DNA from: Mesostigma viride
Taxonomy: Eukaryota; Streptophyta; Mesostigmatophyceae; Mesostigmatales; Mesostigmataceae
Reading direction: 5' to 3'
Assembly: GCA_009746045.1 (NCBI GenBank)
Contig: RPFO01000368.1
Span: 177,295 to 241,294, forward strand
Length of the DNA stretch: 64,000 bases
Part shown: positions 13,901-28,900 of the stretch, piece by piece
Layout: every line of letters begins with the position of its first letter
How positions within the stretch are numbered: the stretch's first letter is position 1
The notes under the pieces: generated by a model
Seen by the model: the letters and a program-made list of their open reading frames with translations, nothing else
Databases searched by the model: none
What the model was told of the DNA's origin: nothing
Program-made: the position numbers and the translations under genes

Positions 13901-16900
13901 CACGCAATAGGATAACCCGCGCACAAGCACGTTCTTGTGGACCACCACGCAATAGGATAACCCGCGCACAAGCACGTTCTTGTGGACCACCACGCAATAG
14001 GATAACCCGCGCACAAGCACGTTCTTGTGGACCACCACGCAATAGGATAACCCGCGCACAAGCACGTTCTTGTGGACCACCACGCAATAGGATAACCCGC
14101 GCACAAGCACGTTCTTGTGGACCACCACGCAATAGGATAACCCGCGCACAAGCACGTTCTTGTGGACCACCACGCAATAGGATAACCCGCGCACAAGCAC
14201 GTTCTTGTGGACCACCACGCAATAGGATAACCCGCGCACAAGCACGTTCTTGTGGACCACCACGCAATAGGATAACCCGCGCACAAGCACGTTCTTGTGG
14301 ACCACCACGCAATAGGATAACCCGCGCACAAGCACGTTCTTGTGGACCACCACGCAATAGGATAACCCGCGCACAAGCACGTTCTTGTGGACCACCACGC
14401 AATAGGATAACCCGCGCACAAGCACGTTCTTGTGGACCACCACGCAATAGGATAACCCGCGCACAAGCACGTTCTTGTGGACCACCACGCAATAGGATAA
14501 CCCGCGCACAAGCACGTTCTTGTGGACCACCACGCAATAGGATAACCCGCGCACAAGCACGTTCTTGTGGACCACCACGCAATAGGATAACCCGCGCACA
14601 AGCACGTTCTTGTGGACCACCACGCAATAGGATAACCCGCGCACAAGCACGTTCTTGTGGACCACCACGCAATAGGATAACCCGCGCACAAGCACGTTCT
14701 TGTGGACCACCACGCAATAGGATAACCCGCGCACAAGCACGTTCTTGTGGACCACCACGCAATAGGATAACCCGCGCACAAGCACGTTCTTGTGGACCAC
14801 CACGCAATAGGATAACCCGCGCACAAGCACGTTCTTGTGGACCACCACGCAATAGGATAACCCGCGCACAAGCACGTTCTTGTGGACCACCACGCAATAG
14901 GATAACCCGCGCACAAGCACGTTCTTGTGGACCACCACGCAATAGGATAACCCGCGCACAAGCACGTTCTTGTGGACCACCACGCAATAGGATAACCCGC
15001 GCACAAGCACGTTCTTGTGGACCACCACGCAATAGGATAACCCGCGCACAAGCACGTTCTTGTGGACCACCACGCAATAGGATAACCCGCGCACAAGCAC
15101 GTTCTTGTGGACCACCACGCAATAGGATAACCCGCGCACAAGCACGTTCTTGTGGACCACCACGCAATAGGATAACCCGCGCACAAGCACGTTCTTGTGG
15201 ACCACCACGCAATAGGATAACCCGCGCACAAGCACGTTCTTGTGGACCACCACGCAATAGGATAACCCGCGCACAAGCACGTTCTTGTGGACCACCACGC
15301 AATAGGATAACCCGCGCACAAGCACGTTCTTGTGGACCACCACGCAATAGGATAACCCGCGCACAAGCACGTTCTTGTGGACCACCACGCAATAGGATAA
15401 CCCGCGCACAAGCACGTTCTTGTGGACCACCACGCAATAGGATAACCCGCGCACAAGCACGTTCTTGTGGACCACCACGCAATAGGATAACCCGCGCACA
15501 AGCACGTTCTTGTGGACCACCACGCAATAGGATAACCCGCGCACAAGCACGTTCTTGTGGACCACCACGCAATAGGATAACCCGCGCACAAGCACGTTCT
15601 TGTGGACCACCACGCAATAGGATAACCCGCGCACAAGCACGTTCTTGTGGACCACCACGCAATAGGATAACCCGCGCACAAGCACGTTCTTGTGGACCAC
15701 CACGCAATAGGATAACCCGCGCACAAGCACGTTCTTGTGGACCACCACGCAATAGGATAACCCGCGCACAAGCACGTTCTTGTGGACCACCACGCAATAG
15801 GATAACCCGCGCACAAGCACGTTCTTGTGGACCACCACGCAATAGGATAACCCGCGCACAAGCACGTTCTTGTGGACCACCACGCAATAGGATAACCCGC
15901 GCACAAGCACGTTCTTGTGGACCACCACGCAATAGGATAACCCGCGCACAAGCACGTTCTTGTGGACCACCACGCAATAGGATAACCCGCGCACAAGCAC
16001 GTTCTTGTGGACCACCACGCAATAGGATAACCCGCGCACAAGCACGTTCTTGTGGACCACCACGCAATAGGATAACCCGCGCACAAGCACGTTCTTGTGG
16101 ACCACCACGCAATAGGATAACCCGCGCACAAGCACGTTCTTGTGGACCACCACGCAATAGGATAACCCGCGCACAAGCACGTTCTTGTGGACCACCACGC
16201 AATAGGATAACCCGCGCACAAGCACGTTCTTGTGGACCACCACGCAATAGGATAACCCGCGCACAAGCACGTTCTTGTGGACCACCACGCAATAGGATAA
16301 CCCGCGCACAAGCACGTTCTTGTGGACCACCACGCAATAGGATAACCCGCGCACAAGCACGTTCTTGTGGACCACCACGCAATAGGATAACCCGCGCACA
16401 AGCACGTTCTTGTGGACCACCACGCAATAGGATAACCCGCGCACAAGCACGTTCTTGTGGACCACCACGCAATAGGATAACCCGCGCACAAGCACGTTCT
16501 TGTGGACCACCACGCAATAGGATAACCCGCGCACAAGCACGTTCTTGTGGACCACCACGCAATAGGATAACCCGCGCACAAGCACGTTCTTGTGGACCAC
16601 CACGCAATAGGATAACCCGCGCACAAGCACGTTCTTGTGGACCACCACGCAATAGGATAACCCGCGCACAAGCACGTTCTTGTGGACCACCACGCAATAG
16701 GATAACCCGCGCACAAGCACGTTCTTGTGGACCACCACGCAATAGGATAACCCGCGCACAAGCACGTTCTTGTGGACCACCACGCAATAGGATAACCCGC
16801 GCACAAGCACGTTCTTGTGGACCACCACGCAATAGGATAACCCGCGCACAAGCACGTTCTTGTGGACCACCACGCAATAGGATAACCCGCGCACAAGCAC

Positions 16901-19900
16901 GTTCTTGTGGACCACCACGCAATAGGATAACCCGCGCACAAGCACGTTCTTGTGGACCACCACGCAATAGGATAACCCGCGCACAAGCACGTTCTTGTGG
17001 ACCACCACGCAATAGGATAACCCGCGCACAAGCACGTTCTTGTGGACCACCACGCAATAGGATAACCCGCGCACAAGCACGTTCTTGTGGACCACCACGC
17101 AATAGGATAACCCGCGCACAAGCACGTTCTTGTGGACCACCACGCAATAGGATAACCCGCGCACAAGCACGTTCTTGTGGACCACCACGCAATAGGATAA
17201 CCCGCGCACAAGCACGTTCTTGTGGACCACCACGCAATAGGATAACCCGCGCACAAGCACGTTCTTGTGGACCACCACGCAATAGGATAACCCGCGCACA
17301 AGCACGTTCTTGTGGACCACCACGCAATAGGATAACCCGCGCACAAGCACGTTCTTGTGGACCACCACGCAATAGGATAACCCGCGCACAAGCACGTTCT
17401 TGTGGACCACCACGCAATAGGATAACCCGCGCACAAGCACGTTCTTGTGGACCACCACGCAATAGGATAACCCGCGCACAAGCACGTTCTTGTGGACCAC
17501 CACGCAATAGGATAACCCGCGCACAAGCACGTTCTTGTGGACCACCACGCAATAGGATAACCCGCGCACAAGCACGTTCTTGTGGACCACCACGCAATAG
17601 GATAACCCGCGCACAAGCACGTTCTTGTGGACCACCACGCAATAGGATAACCCGCGCACAAGCACGTTCTTGTGGACCACCACGCAATAGGATAACCCGC
17701 GCACAAGCACGTTCTTGTGGACCACCACGCAATAGGATAACCCGCGCACAAGCACGTTCTTGTGGACCACCACGCAATAGGATAACCCGCGCACAAGCAC
17801 GTTCTTGTGGACCACCACGCAATAGGATAACCCGCGCACAAGCACGTTCTTGTGGACCACCACGCAATAGGATAACCCGCGCACAAGCACGTTCTTGTGG
17901 ACCACCACGCAATAGGATAACCCGCGCACAAGCACGTTCTTGTGGACCACCACGCAATAGGATAACCCGCGCACAAGCACGTTCTTGTGGACCACCACGC
18001 AATAGGATAACCCGCGCACAAGCACGTTCTTGTGGACCACCACGCAATAGGATAACCCGCGCACAAGCACGTTCTTGTGGACCACCACGCAATAGGATAA
18101 CCCGCGCACAAGCACGTTCTTGTGGACCACCACGCAATAGGATAACCCGCGCACAAGCACGTTCTTGTGGACCACCACGCAATAGGATAACCCGCGCACA
18201 AGCACGTTCTTGTGGACCACCACGCAATAGGATAACCCGCGCACAAGCACGTTCTTGTGGACCACCACGCAATAGGATAACCCGCGCACAAGCACGTTCT
18301 TGTGGACCACCACGCAATAGGATAACCCGCGCACAAGCACGTTCTTGTGGACCACCACGCAATAGGATAACCCGCGCACAAGCACGTTCTTGTGGACCAC
18401 CACGCAATAGGATAACCCGCGCACAAGCACGTTCTTGTGGACCACCACGCAATAGGATAACCCGCGCACAAGCACGTTCTTGTGGACCACCACGCAATAG
18501 GATAACCCGCGCACAAGCACGTTCTTGTGGACCACCACGCAATAGGATAACCCGCGCACAAGCACGTTCTTGTGGACCACCACGCAATAGGATAACCCGC
18601 GCACAAGCACGTTCTTGTGGACCACCACGCAATAGGATAACCCGCGCACAAGCACGTTCTTGTGGACCACCACGCAATAGGATAACCCGCGCACAAGCAC
18701 GTTCTTGTGGACCACCACGCAATAGGATAACCCGCGCACAAGCACGTTCTTGTGGACCACCACGCAATAGGATAACCCGCGCACAAGCACGTTCTTGTGG
18801 ACCACCACGCAATAGGATAACCCGCGCACAAGCACGTTCTTGTGGACCACCACGCAATAGGATAACCCGCGCACAAGCACGTTCTTGTGGACCACCACGC
18901 AATAGGATAACCCGCGCACAAGCACGTTCTTGTGGACCACCACGCAATAGGATAACCCGCGCACAAGCACGTTCTTGTGGACCACCACGCAATAGGATAA
19001 CCCGCGCACAAGCACGTTCTTGTGGACCACCACGCAATAGGATAACCCGCGCACAAGCACGTTCTTGTGGACCACCACGCAATAGGATAACCCGCGCACA
19101 AGCACGTTCTTGTGGACCACCACGCAATAGGATAACCCGCGCACAAGCACGTTCTTGTGGACCACCACGCAATAGGATAACCCGCGCACAAGCACGTTCT
19201 TGTGGACCACCACGCAATAGGATAACCCGCGCACAAGCACGTTCTTGTGGACCACCACGCAATAGGATAACCCGCGCACAAGCACGTTCTTGTGGACCAC
19301 CACGCAATAGGATAACCCGCGCACAAGCACGTTCTTGTGGACCACCACGCAATAGGATAACCCGCGCACAAGCACGTTCTTGTGGACCACCACGCAATAG
19401 GATAACCCGCGCACAAGCACGTTCTTGTGGACCACCACGCAATAGGATAACCCGCGCACAAGCACGTTCTTGTGGACCACCACGCAATAGGATAACCCGC
19501 GCACAAGCACGTTCTTGTGGACCACCACGCAATAGGATAACCCGCGCACAAGCACGTTCTTGTGGACCACCACGCAATAGGATAACCCGCGCACAAGCAC
19601 GTTCTTGTGGACCACCACGCAATAGGATAACCCGCGCACAAGCACGTTCTTGTGGACCACCACGCAATAGGATAACCCGCGCACAAGCACGTTCTTGTGG
19701 ACCACCACGCAATAGGATAACCCGCGCACAAGCACGTTCTTGTGGACCACCACGCAATAGGATAACCCGCGCACAAGCACGTTCTTGTGGACCACCACGC
19801 AATAGGATAACCCGCGCACAAGCACGTTCTTGTGGACCACCACGCAATAGGATAACCCGCGCACAAGCACGTTCTTGTGGACCACCACGCAATAGGATAA

Positions 19901-22900
19901 CCCGCGCACAAGCACGTTCTTGTGGACCACCACGCAATAGGATAACCCGCGCACAAGCACGTTCTTGTGGACCACCACGCAATAGGATAACCCGCGCACA
20001 AGCACGTTCTTGTGGACCACCACGCAATAGGATAACCCGCGCACAAGCACGTTCTTGTGGACCACCACGCAATAGGATAACCCGCGCACAAGCACGTTCT
20101 TGTGGACCACCACGCAATAGGATAACCCGCGCACAAGCACGTTCTTGTGGACCACCACGCAATAGGATAACCCGCGCACAAGCACGTTCTTGTGGACCAC
20201 CACGCAATAGGATAACCCGCGCACAAGCACGTTCTTGTGGACCACCACGCAATAGGATAACCCGCGCACAAGCACGTTCTTGTGGACCACCACGCAATAG
20301 GATAACCCGCGCACAAGCACGTTCTTGTGGACCACCACGCAATAGGATAACCCGCGCACAAGCACGTTCTTGTGGACCACCACGCAATAGGATAACCCGC
20401 GCACAAGCACGTTCTTGTGGACCACCACGCAATAGGATAACCCGCGCACAAGCACGTTCTTGTGGACCACCACGCAATAGGATAACCCGCGCACAAGCAC
20501 GTTCTTGTGGACCACCACGCAATAGGATAACCCGCGCACAAGCACGTTCTTGTGGACCACCACGCAATAGGATAACCCGCGCACAAGCACGTTCTTGTGG
20601 ACCACCACGCAATAGGATAACCCGCGCACAAGCACGTTCTTGTGGACCACCACGCAATAGGATAACCCGCGCACAAGCACGTTCTTGTGGACCACCACGC
20701 AATAGGATAACCCGCGCACAAGCACGTTCTTGTGGACCACCACGCAATAGGATAACCCGCGCACAAGCACGTTCTTGTGGACCACCACGCAATAGGATAA
20801 CCCGCGCACAAGCACGTTCTTGTGGACCACCACGCAATAGGATAACCCGCGCACAAGCACGTTCTTGTGGACCACCACGCAATAGGATAACCCGCGCACA
20901 AGCACGTTCTTGTGGACCACCACGCAATAGGATAACCCGCGCACAAGCACGTTCTTGTGGACCACCACGCAATAGGATAACCCGCGCACAAGCACGTTCT
21001 TGTGGACCACCACGCAATAGGATAACCCGCGCACAAGCACGTTCTTGTGGACCACCACGCAATAGGATAACCCGCGCACAAGCACGTTCTTGTGGACCAC
21101 CACGCAATAGGATAACCCGCGCACAAGCACGTTCTTGTGGACCACCACGCAATAGGATAACCCGCGCACAAGCACGTTCTTGTGGACCACCACGCAATAG
21201 GATAACCCGCGCACAAGCACGTTCTTGTGGACCACCACGCAATAGGATAACCCGCGCACAAGCACGTTCTTGTGGACCACCACGCAATAGGATAACCCGC
21301 GCACAAGCACGTTCTTGTGGACCACCACGCAATAGGATAACCCGCGCACAAGCACGTTCTTGTGGACCACCACGCAATAGGATAACCCGCGCACAAGCAC
21401 GTTCTTGTGGACCACCACGCAATAGGATAACCCGCGCACAAGCACGTTCTTGTGGACCACCACGCAATAGGATAACCCGCGCACAAGCACGTTCTTGTGG
21501 ACCACCACGCAATAGGATAACCCGCGCACAAGCACGTTCTTGTGGACCACCACGCAATAGGATAACCCGCGCACAAGCACGTTCTTGTGGACCACCACGC
21601 AATAGGATAACCCGCGCACAAGCACGTTCTTGTGGACCACCACGCAATAGGATAACCCGCGCACAAGCACGTTCTTGTGGACCACCACGCAATAGGATAA
21701 CCCGCGCACAAGCACGTTCTTGTGGACCACCACGCAATAGGATAACCCGCGCACAAGCACGTTCTTGTGGACCACCACGCAATAGGATAACCCGCGCACA
21801 AGCACGTTCTTGTGGACCACCACGCAATAGGATAACCCGCGCACAAGCACGTTCTTGTGGACCACCACGCAATAGGATAACCCGCGCACAAGCACGTTCT
21901 TGTGGACCACCACGCAATAGGATAACCCGCGCACAAGCACGTTCTTGTGGACCACCACGCAATAGGATAACCCGCGCACAAGCACGTTCTTGTGGACCAC
22001 CACGCAATAGGATAACCCGCGCACAAGCACGTTCTTGTGGACCACCACGCAATAGGATAACCCGCGCACAAGCACGTTCTTGTGGACCACCACGCAATAG
22101 GATAACCCGCGCACAAGCACGTTCTTGTGGACCACCACGCAATAGGATAACCCGCGCACAAGCACGTTCTTGTGGACCACCACGCAATAGGATAACCCGC
22201 GCACAAGCACGTTCTTGTGGACCACCACGCAATAGGATAACCCGCGCACAAGCACGTTCTTGTGGACCACCACGCAATAGGATAACCCGCGCACAAGCAC
22301 GTTCTTGTGGACCACCACGCAATAGGATAACCCGCGCACAAGCACGTTCTTGTGGACCACCACGCAATAGGATAACCCGCGCACAAGCACGTTCTTGTGG
22401 ACCACCACGCAATAGGATAACCCGCGCACAAGCACGTTCTTGTGGACCACCACGCAATAGGATAACCCGCGCACAAGCACGTTCTTGTGGACCACCACGC
22501 AATAGGATAACCCGCGCACAAGCACGTTCTTGTGGACCACCACGCAATAGGATAACCCGCGCACAAGCACGTTCTTGTGGACCACCACGCAATAGGATAA
22601 CCCGCGCACAAGCACGTTCTTGTGGACCACCACGCAATAGGATAACCCGCGCACAAGCACGTTCTTGTGGACCACCACGCAATAGGATAACCCGCGCACA
22701 AGCACGTTCTTGTGGACCACCACGCAATAGGATAACCCGCGCACAAGCACGTTCTTGTGGACCACCACGCAATAGGATAACCCGCGCACAAGCACGTTCT
22801 TGTGGACCACCACGCAATAGGATAACCCGCGCACAAGCACGTTCTTGTGGACCACCACGCAATAGGATAACCCGCGCACAAGCACGTTCTTGTGGACCAC

Positions 22901-25900
22901 CACGCAATAGGATAACCCGCGCACAAGCACGTTCTTGTGGACCACCACGCAATAGGATAACCCGCGCACAAGCACGTTCTTGTGGACCACCACGCAATAG
23001 GATAACCCGCGCACAAGCACGTTCTTGTGGACCACCACGCAATAGGATAACCCGCGCACAAGCACGTTCTTGTGGACCACCACGCAATAGGATAACCCGC
23101 GCACAAGCACGTTCTTGTGGACCACCACGCAATAGGATAACCCGCGCACAAGCACGTTCTTGTGGACCACCACGCAATAGGATAACCCGCGCACAAGCAC
23201 GTTCTTGTGGACCACCACGCAATAGGATAACCCGCGCACAAGCACGTTCTTGTGGACCACCACGCAATAGGATAACCCGCGCACAAGCACGTTCTTGTGG
23301 ACCACCACGCAATAGGATAACCCGCGCACAAGCACGTTCTTGTGGACCACCACGCAATAGGATAACCCGCGCACAAGCACGTTCTTGTGGACCACCACGC
23401 AATAGGATAACCCGCGCACAAGCACGTTCTTGTGGACCACCACGCAATAGGATAACCCGCGCACAAGCACGTTCTTGTGGACCACCACGCAATAGGATAA
23501 CCCGCGCACAAGCACGTTCTTGTGGACCACCACGCAATAGGATAACCCGCGCACAAGCACGTTCTTGTGGACCACCACGCAATAGGATAACCCGCGCACA
23601 AGCACGTTCTTGTGGACCACCACGCAATAGGATAACCCGCGCACAAGCACGTTCTTGTGGACCACCACGCAATAGGATAACCCGCGCACAAGCACGTTCT
23701 TGTGGACCACCACGCAATAGGATAACCCGCGCACAAGCACGTTCTTGTGGACCACCACGCAATAGGATAACCCGCGCACAAGCACGTTCTTGTGGACCAC
23801 CACGCAATAGGATAACCCGCGCACAAGCACGTTCTTGTGGACCACCACGCAATAGGATAACCCGCGCACAAGCACGTTCTTGTGGACCACCACGCAATAG
23901 GATAACCCGCGCACAAGCACGTTCTTGTGGACCACCACGCAATAGGATAACCCGCGCACAAGCACGTTCTTGTGGACCACCACGCAATAGGATAACCCGC
24001 GCACAAGCACGTTCTTGTGGACCACCACGCAATAGGATAACCCGCGCACAAGCACGTTCTTGTGGACCACCACGCAATAGGATAACCCGCGCACAAGCAC
24101 GTTCTTGTGGACCACCACGCAATAGGATAACCCGCGCACAAGCACGTTCTTGTGGACCACCACGCAATAGGATAACCCGCGCACAAGCACGTTCTTGTGG
24201 ACCACCACGCAATAGGATAACCCGCGCACAAGCACGTTCTTGTGGACCACCACGCAATAGGATAACCCGCGCACAAGCACGTTCTTGTGGACCACCACGC
24301 AATAGGATAACCCGCGCACAAGCACGTTCTTGTGGACCACCACGCAATAGGATAACCCGCGCACAAGCACGTTCTTGTGGACCACCACGCAATAGGATAA
24401 CCCGCGCACAAGCACGTTCTTGTGGACCACCACGCAATAGGATAACCCGCGCACAAGCACGTTCTTGTGGACCACCACGCAATAGGATAACCCGCGCACA
24501 AGCACGTTCTTGTGGACCACCACGCAATAGGATAACCCGCGCACAAGCACGTTCTTGTGGACCACCACGCAATAGGATAACCCGCGCACAAGCACGTTCT
24601 TGTGGACCACCACGCAATAGGATAACCCGCGCACAAGCACGTTCTTGTGGACCACCACGCAATAGGATAACCCGCGCACAAGCACGTTCTTGTGGACCAC
24701 CACGCAATAGGATAACCCGCGCACAAGCACGTTCTTGTGGACCACCACGCAATAGGATAACCCGCGCACAAGCACGTTCTTGTGGACCACCACGCAATAG
24801 GATAACCCGCGCACAAGCACGTTCTTGTGGACCACCACGCAATAGGATAACCCGCGCACAAGCACGTTCTTGTGGACCACCACGCAATAGGATAACCCGC
24901 GCACAAGCACGTTCTTGTGGACCACCACGCAATAGGATAACCCGCGCACAAGCACGTTCTTGTGGACCACCACGCAATAGGATAACCCGCGCACAAGCAC
25001 GTTCTTGTGGACCACCACGCAATAGGATAACCCGCGCACAAGCACGTTCTTGTGGACCACCACGCAATAGGATAACCCGCGCACAAGCACGTTCTTGTGG
25101 ACCACCACGCAATAGGATAACCCGCGCACAAGCACGTTCTTGTGGACCACCACGCAATAGGATAACCCGCGCACAAGCACGTTCTTGTGGACCACCACGC
25201 AATAGGATAACCCGCGCACAAGCACGTTCTTGTGGACCACCACGCAATAGGATAACCCGCGCACAAGCACGTTCTTGTGGACCACCACGCAATAGGATAA
25301 CCCGCGCACAAGCACGTTCTTGTGGACCACCACGCAATAGGATAACCCGCGCACAAGCACGTTCTTGTGGACCACCACGCAATAGGATAACCCGCGCACA
25401 AGCACGTTCTTGTGGACCACCACGCAATAGGATAACCCGCGCACAAGCACGTTCTTGTGGACCACCACGCAATAGGATAACCCGCGCACAAGCACGTTCT
25501 TGTGGACCACCACGCAATAGGATAACCCGCGCACAAGCACGTTCTTGTGGACCACCACGCAATAGGATAACCCGCGCACAAGCACGTTCTTGTGGACCAC
25601 CACGCAATAGGATAACCCGCGCACAAGCACGTTCTTGTGGACCACCACGCAATAGGATAACCCGCGCACAAGCACGTTCTTGTGGACCACCACGCAATAG
25701 GATAACCCGCGCACAAGCACGTTCTTGTGGACCACCACGCAATAGGATAACCCGCGCACAAGCACGTTCTTGTGGACCACCACGCAATAGGATAACCCGC
25801 GCACAAGCACGTTCTTGTGGACCACCACGCAATAGGATAACCCGCGCACAAGCACGTTCTTGTGGACCACCACGCAATAGGATAACCCGCGCACAAGCAC

Positions 25901-28900
25901 GTTCTTGTGGACCACCACGCAATAGGATAACCCGCGCACAAGCACGCACGTTCTTGTGGACCACCACGCAATAGGATAACCCGCGCACAAGCACGTTCTT
26001 GTGGACCACCACGCAATAGGATAACCCGCGCACAAGCACGTTCTTGTGGACCACCACGCAATAGGATAACCCGCGCACAAGCACGTTCTTGTGGACCACC
26101 ACGCAATAGGATAACCCGCGCACAAGCACGTTCTTGTGGACCACCACGCAATAGGATAACCCGCGCACAAGCACGTTCTTGTGGACCACCACGCAATAGG
26201 ATAACCCGCGCACAAGCACGTTCTTGTGGACCACCACGCAATAGGATAACCCGCGCACAAGCACGTTCTTGTGGACCACCACGCAATAGGATAACCCGCG
26301 CACAAGCACGTTCTTGTGGACCACCACGCAATAGGATAACCCGCGCACAAGCACGTTCTTGTGGACCACCACGCAATAGGATAACCCGCGCACAAGCACG
26401 TTCTTGTGGACCACCACGCAATAGGATAACCCGCGCACAAGCACGTTCTTGTGGACCACCACGCAATAGGATAACCCGCGCACAAGCACGTTCTTGTGGA
26501 CCACCACGCAATAGGATAACCCGCGCACAAGCACGTTCTTGTGGACCACCACGCAATAGGATAACCCGCGCACAAGCACGTTCTTGTGGACCACCACGCA
26601 ATAGGATAACCCGCGCACAAGCACGTTCTTGTGGACCACCACGCAATAGGATAACCCGCGCACAAGCACGTTCTTGTGGACCACCACGCAATAGGATAAC
26701 CCGCGCACAAGCACGTTCTTGTGGACCACCACGCAATAGGATAACCCGCGCACAAGCACGTTCTTGTGGACCACCACGCAATAGGATAACCCGCGCACAA
26801 GCACGTTCTTGTGGACCACCACGCAATAGGATAACCCGCGCACAAGCACGTTCTTGTGGACCACCATGCAATAGGATAACCCGCGCACAAGCACGTTCTT
26901 GTGGACCACCATGCAATAGGATAACCCGCGCACAAGCACAAGCACGTTCTTGTGGACCACCACGCAATAGGATAACCCGCGCACAAGCACGTTCTTGTGG
27001 ACCACCACGCAATAGGATAACCCGCGCACAAGCACGTTCTTGTGGACCCCCACGCAATAGGATAACCCGCGCACAAGCACAAGCACGTTCTTGTGGACCA
27101 CCAGCACGCACACTTGTGGGTTACACGCAGCTGCATGCTTTGGCCGGCGTGCTTGCTGGACCGTGCAGGTTGGGGCTTTCTTGTTTGGGTGTGCAGCACA
27201 TTCTTGTTTCCCATGCTCGTGCTTGTGCTTCGTCGTGGCACGCCCCCTGCCATGCTGGTCAGGGCCGCGGGGTATAGGCTTTGCAGGGCTGTCGTGTGGG
27301 TCATGTGAGCGCACCATGGTCTGGTGGGGTGGGGTGGGGTGGGGTGGGGTGGGGTGGGGTGGGGTGGGGTGGGGTGGGGTGGGGCGGGGCGGGGCGGGGC
27401 GGGGCGGGCGGGGCGGGGCGGGCGGGGCGGGGCGGGGGGCGGGGCGGGGCGGGGCGGGGCGGGCGGGCGGGGCGGGCGGGGCGGGGCGGGGCGGGGCGGG
27501 GCGGGGCGGGGCGGGGCGGGGCGGGGCGCGTGGTGTGGGCCACGCAAGCACGCCGCTTCTGTGCACGCCCTGTGCATGCTGGTTGCCACGGTTGCCACGC
27601 AGCACACACCGGGTCATCCACCGTGTGGTGGCAAGTAACAACGTGGCAGCAGGGGCTGGTCAAGTGTGCATGCGGTGGATTGCTGTACGATGCAATTTTT
27701 TTTCCCCCCATGCCAGAGGGGCCATCTTTTCACCCCCTTGTGGTTCCCCCCCATTTGGCCCCCCGGACGCTATTCCTGCTGGCGTGCCACGTTTGCATGC
27801 CCCCCCCCAACACACTGGCAGGTGGCGGGCATCCCTTGCCGCTTCAAGTACGCGACGGTCAAGCCCAAGACGTACGGTATCAAGAAGGAGGAGCTGCTCG
27901 CCCTCGACGACGCGGAGCTCAACTCGCGTGTGTCACTCAAGAAACTCGCGCCGTATGTGCCCTCAACAACGCCCGGGGATTAAGGATGGATTGGAGGCTT
28001 CTTAGGATGAAATTTTCGGTTGGCGTGTTCCATCCTAGAGTGTGGCTTTTTCGTGTTTCGAGTTTAATTGCACAAAGGAGGGTCGTTTCAGCTTGCGGTG
28101 CTGCTGCTGGGAGAGTGTGGGTTGTCGTCTAGGTCTGTGCCCAGTGCAGTGAGGGTGCTCAGTGCATGGGGGCGCGTTGGGCCGCTTTTGTCTCCTGATG
28201 CGCGCATGCCCCCCCCGTCTCCTGAGGTGTGAACATGTCCTGCGTGCATGCCTTGTGGGCACTACACACGCGCCGCCCCCGCGTTTGGCAGGTATGTTGA
28301 GGAGGACCCCGAAGACGTCCACTGGCTGGCGCTCAAGCGCAAGCAGCGTGGGCTGTACAAGATGATGAAGAAGGAGAAGGCGGGCGCCGCACAGGGTGAG
28401 CGATGGGCAGGCGGCACATGCGGGGATGTGTTTGTTTGTCTGCCGTGCCTGAATCGGCGTACTTGCTGGTTGTTGACTGTAAACAGATTGCCGCACTCCG
28501 GCCTTGCAGATTGGAGTGTCCGAGGCGGGCGTCCCCTAGGGAAGCACTCTCGAGGGAGGCATGGGGACTGGGGCTGCCACATGCTTGCGCAGCAAGCACC
28601 GCGCACTAGGGCCTCTCCCTCGGATGAATGGATATGGGAAGGGGTTGCCGGCCAGGCCTGGATCCGGCACCGCATCTAGCGCCTCTTGCGTGTGCAGCGC
28701 TTTGTGTTTTTGTGGGATCGCAGCAAGTTGTACGTGTGCGGAGTTTTGAGCTGGGTTATCTCCTTAGCTTGAACGGCTGTCCGGGCAAGATGAGAGAGAG
28801 GAAGGGTATGTGCATCTTGTTCACCCCCAGTATCTATTTAGTGGACGGTCCTCGGAAGCTCTCTACCACGCCGCCCATTTTGTGGCTGTCTCTTGGGTTG

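Noticed and set aside
7446-27103. CRISPR-like array
   Set aside because: The 45-bp units are contiguous with no unique spacers, and the sequence is eukaryotic.
6980-27641. Giant minus-strand ORFs of about 6,600-6,900 codons in three frames across the satellite
   Set aside because: The 45-bp unit has no stop on the minus strand and its length is a multiple of three, so all three frames stay open. The region is an intron of KRI1 on the other strand.
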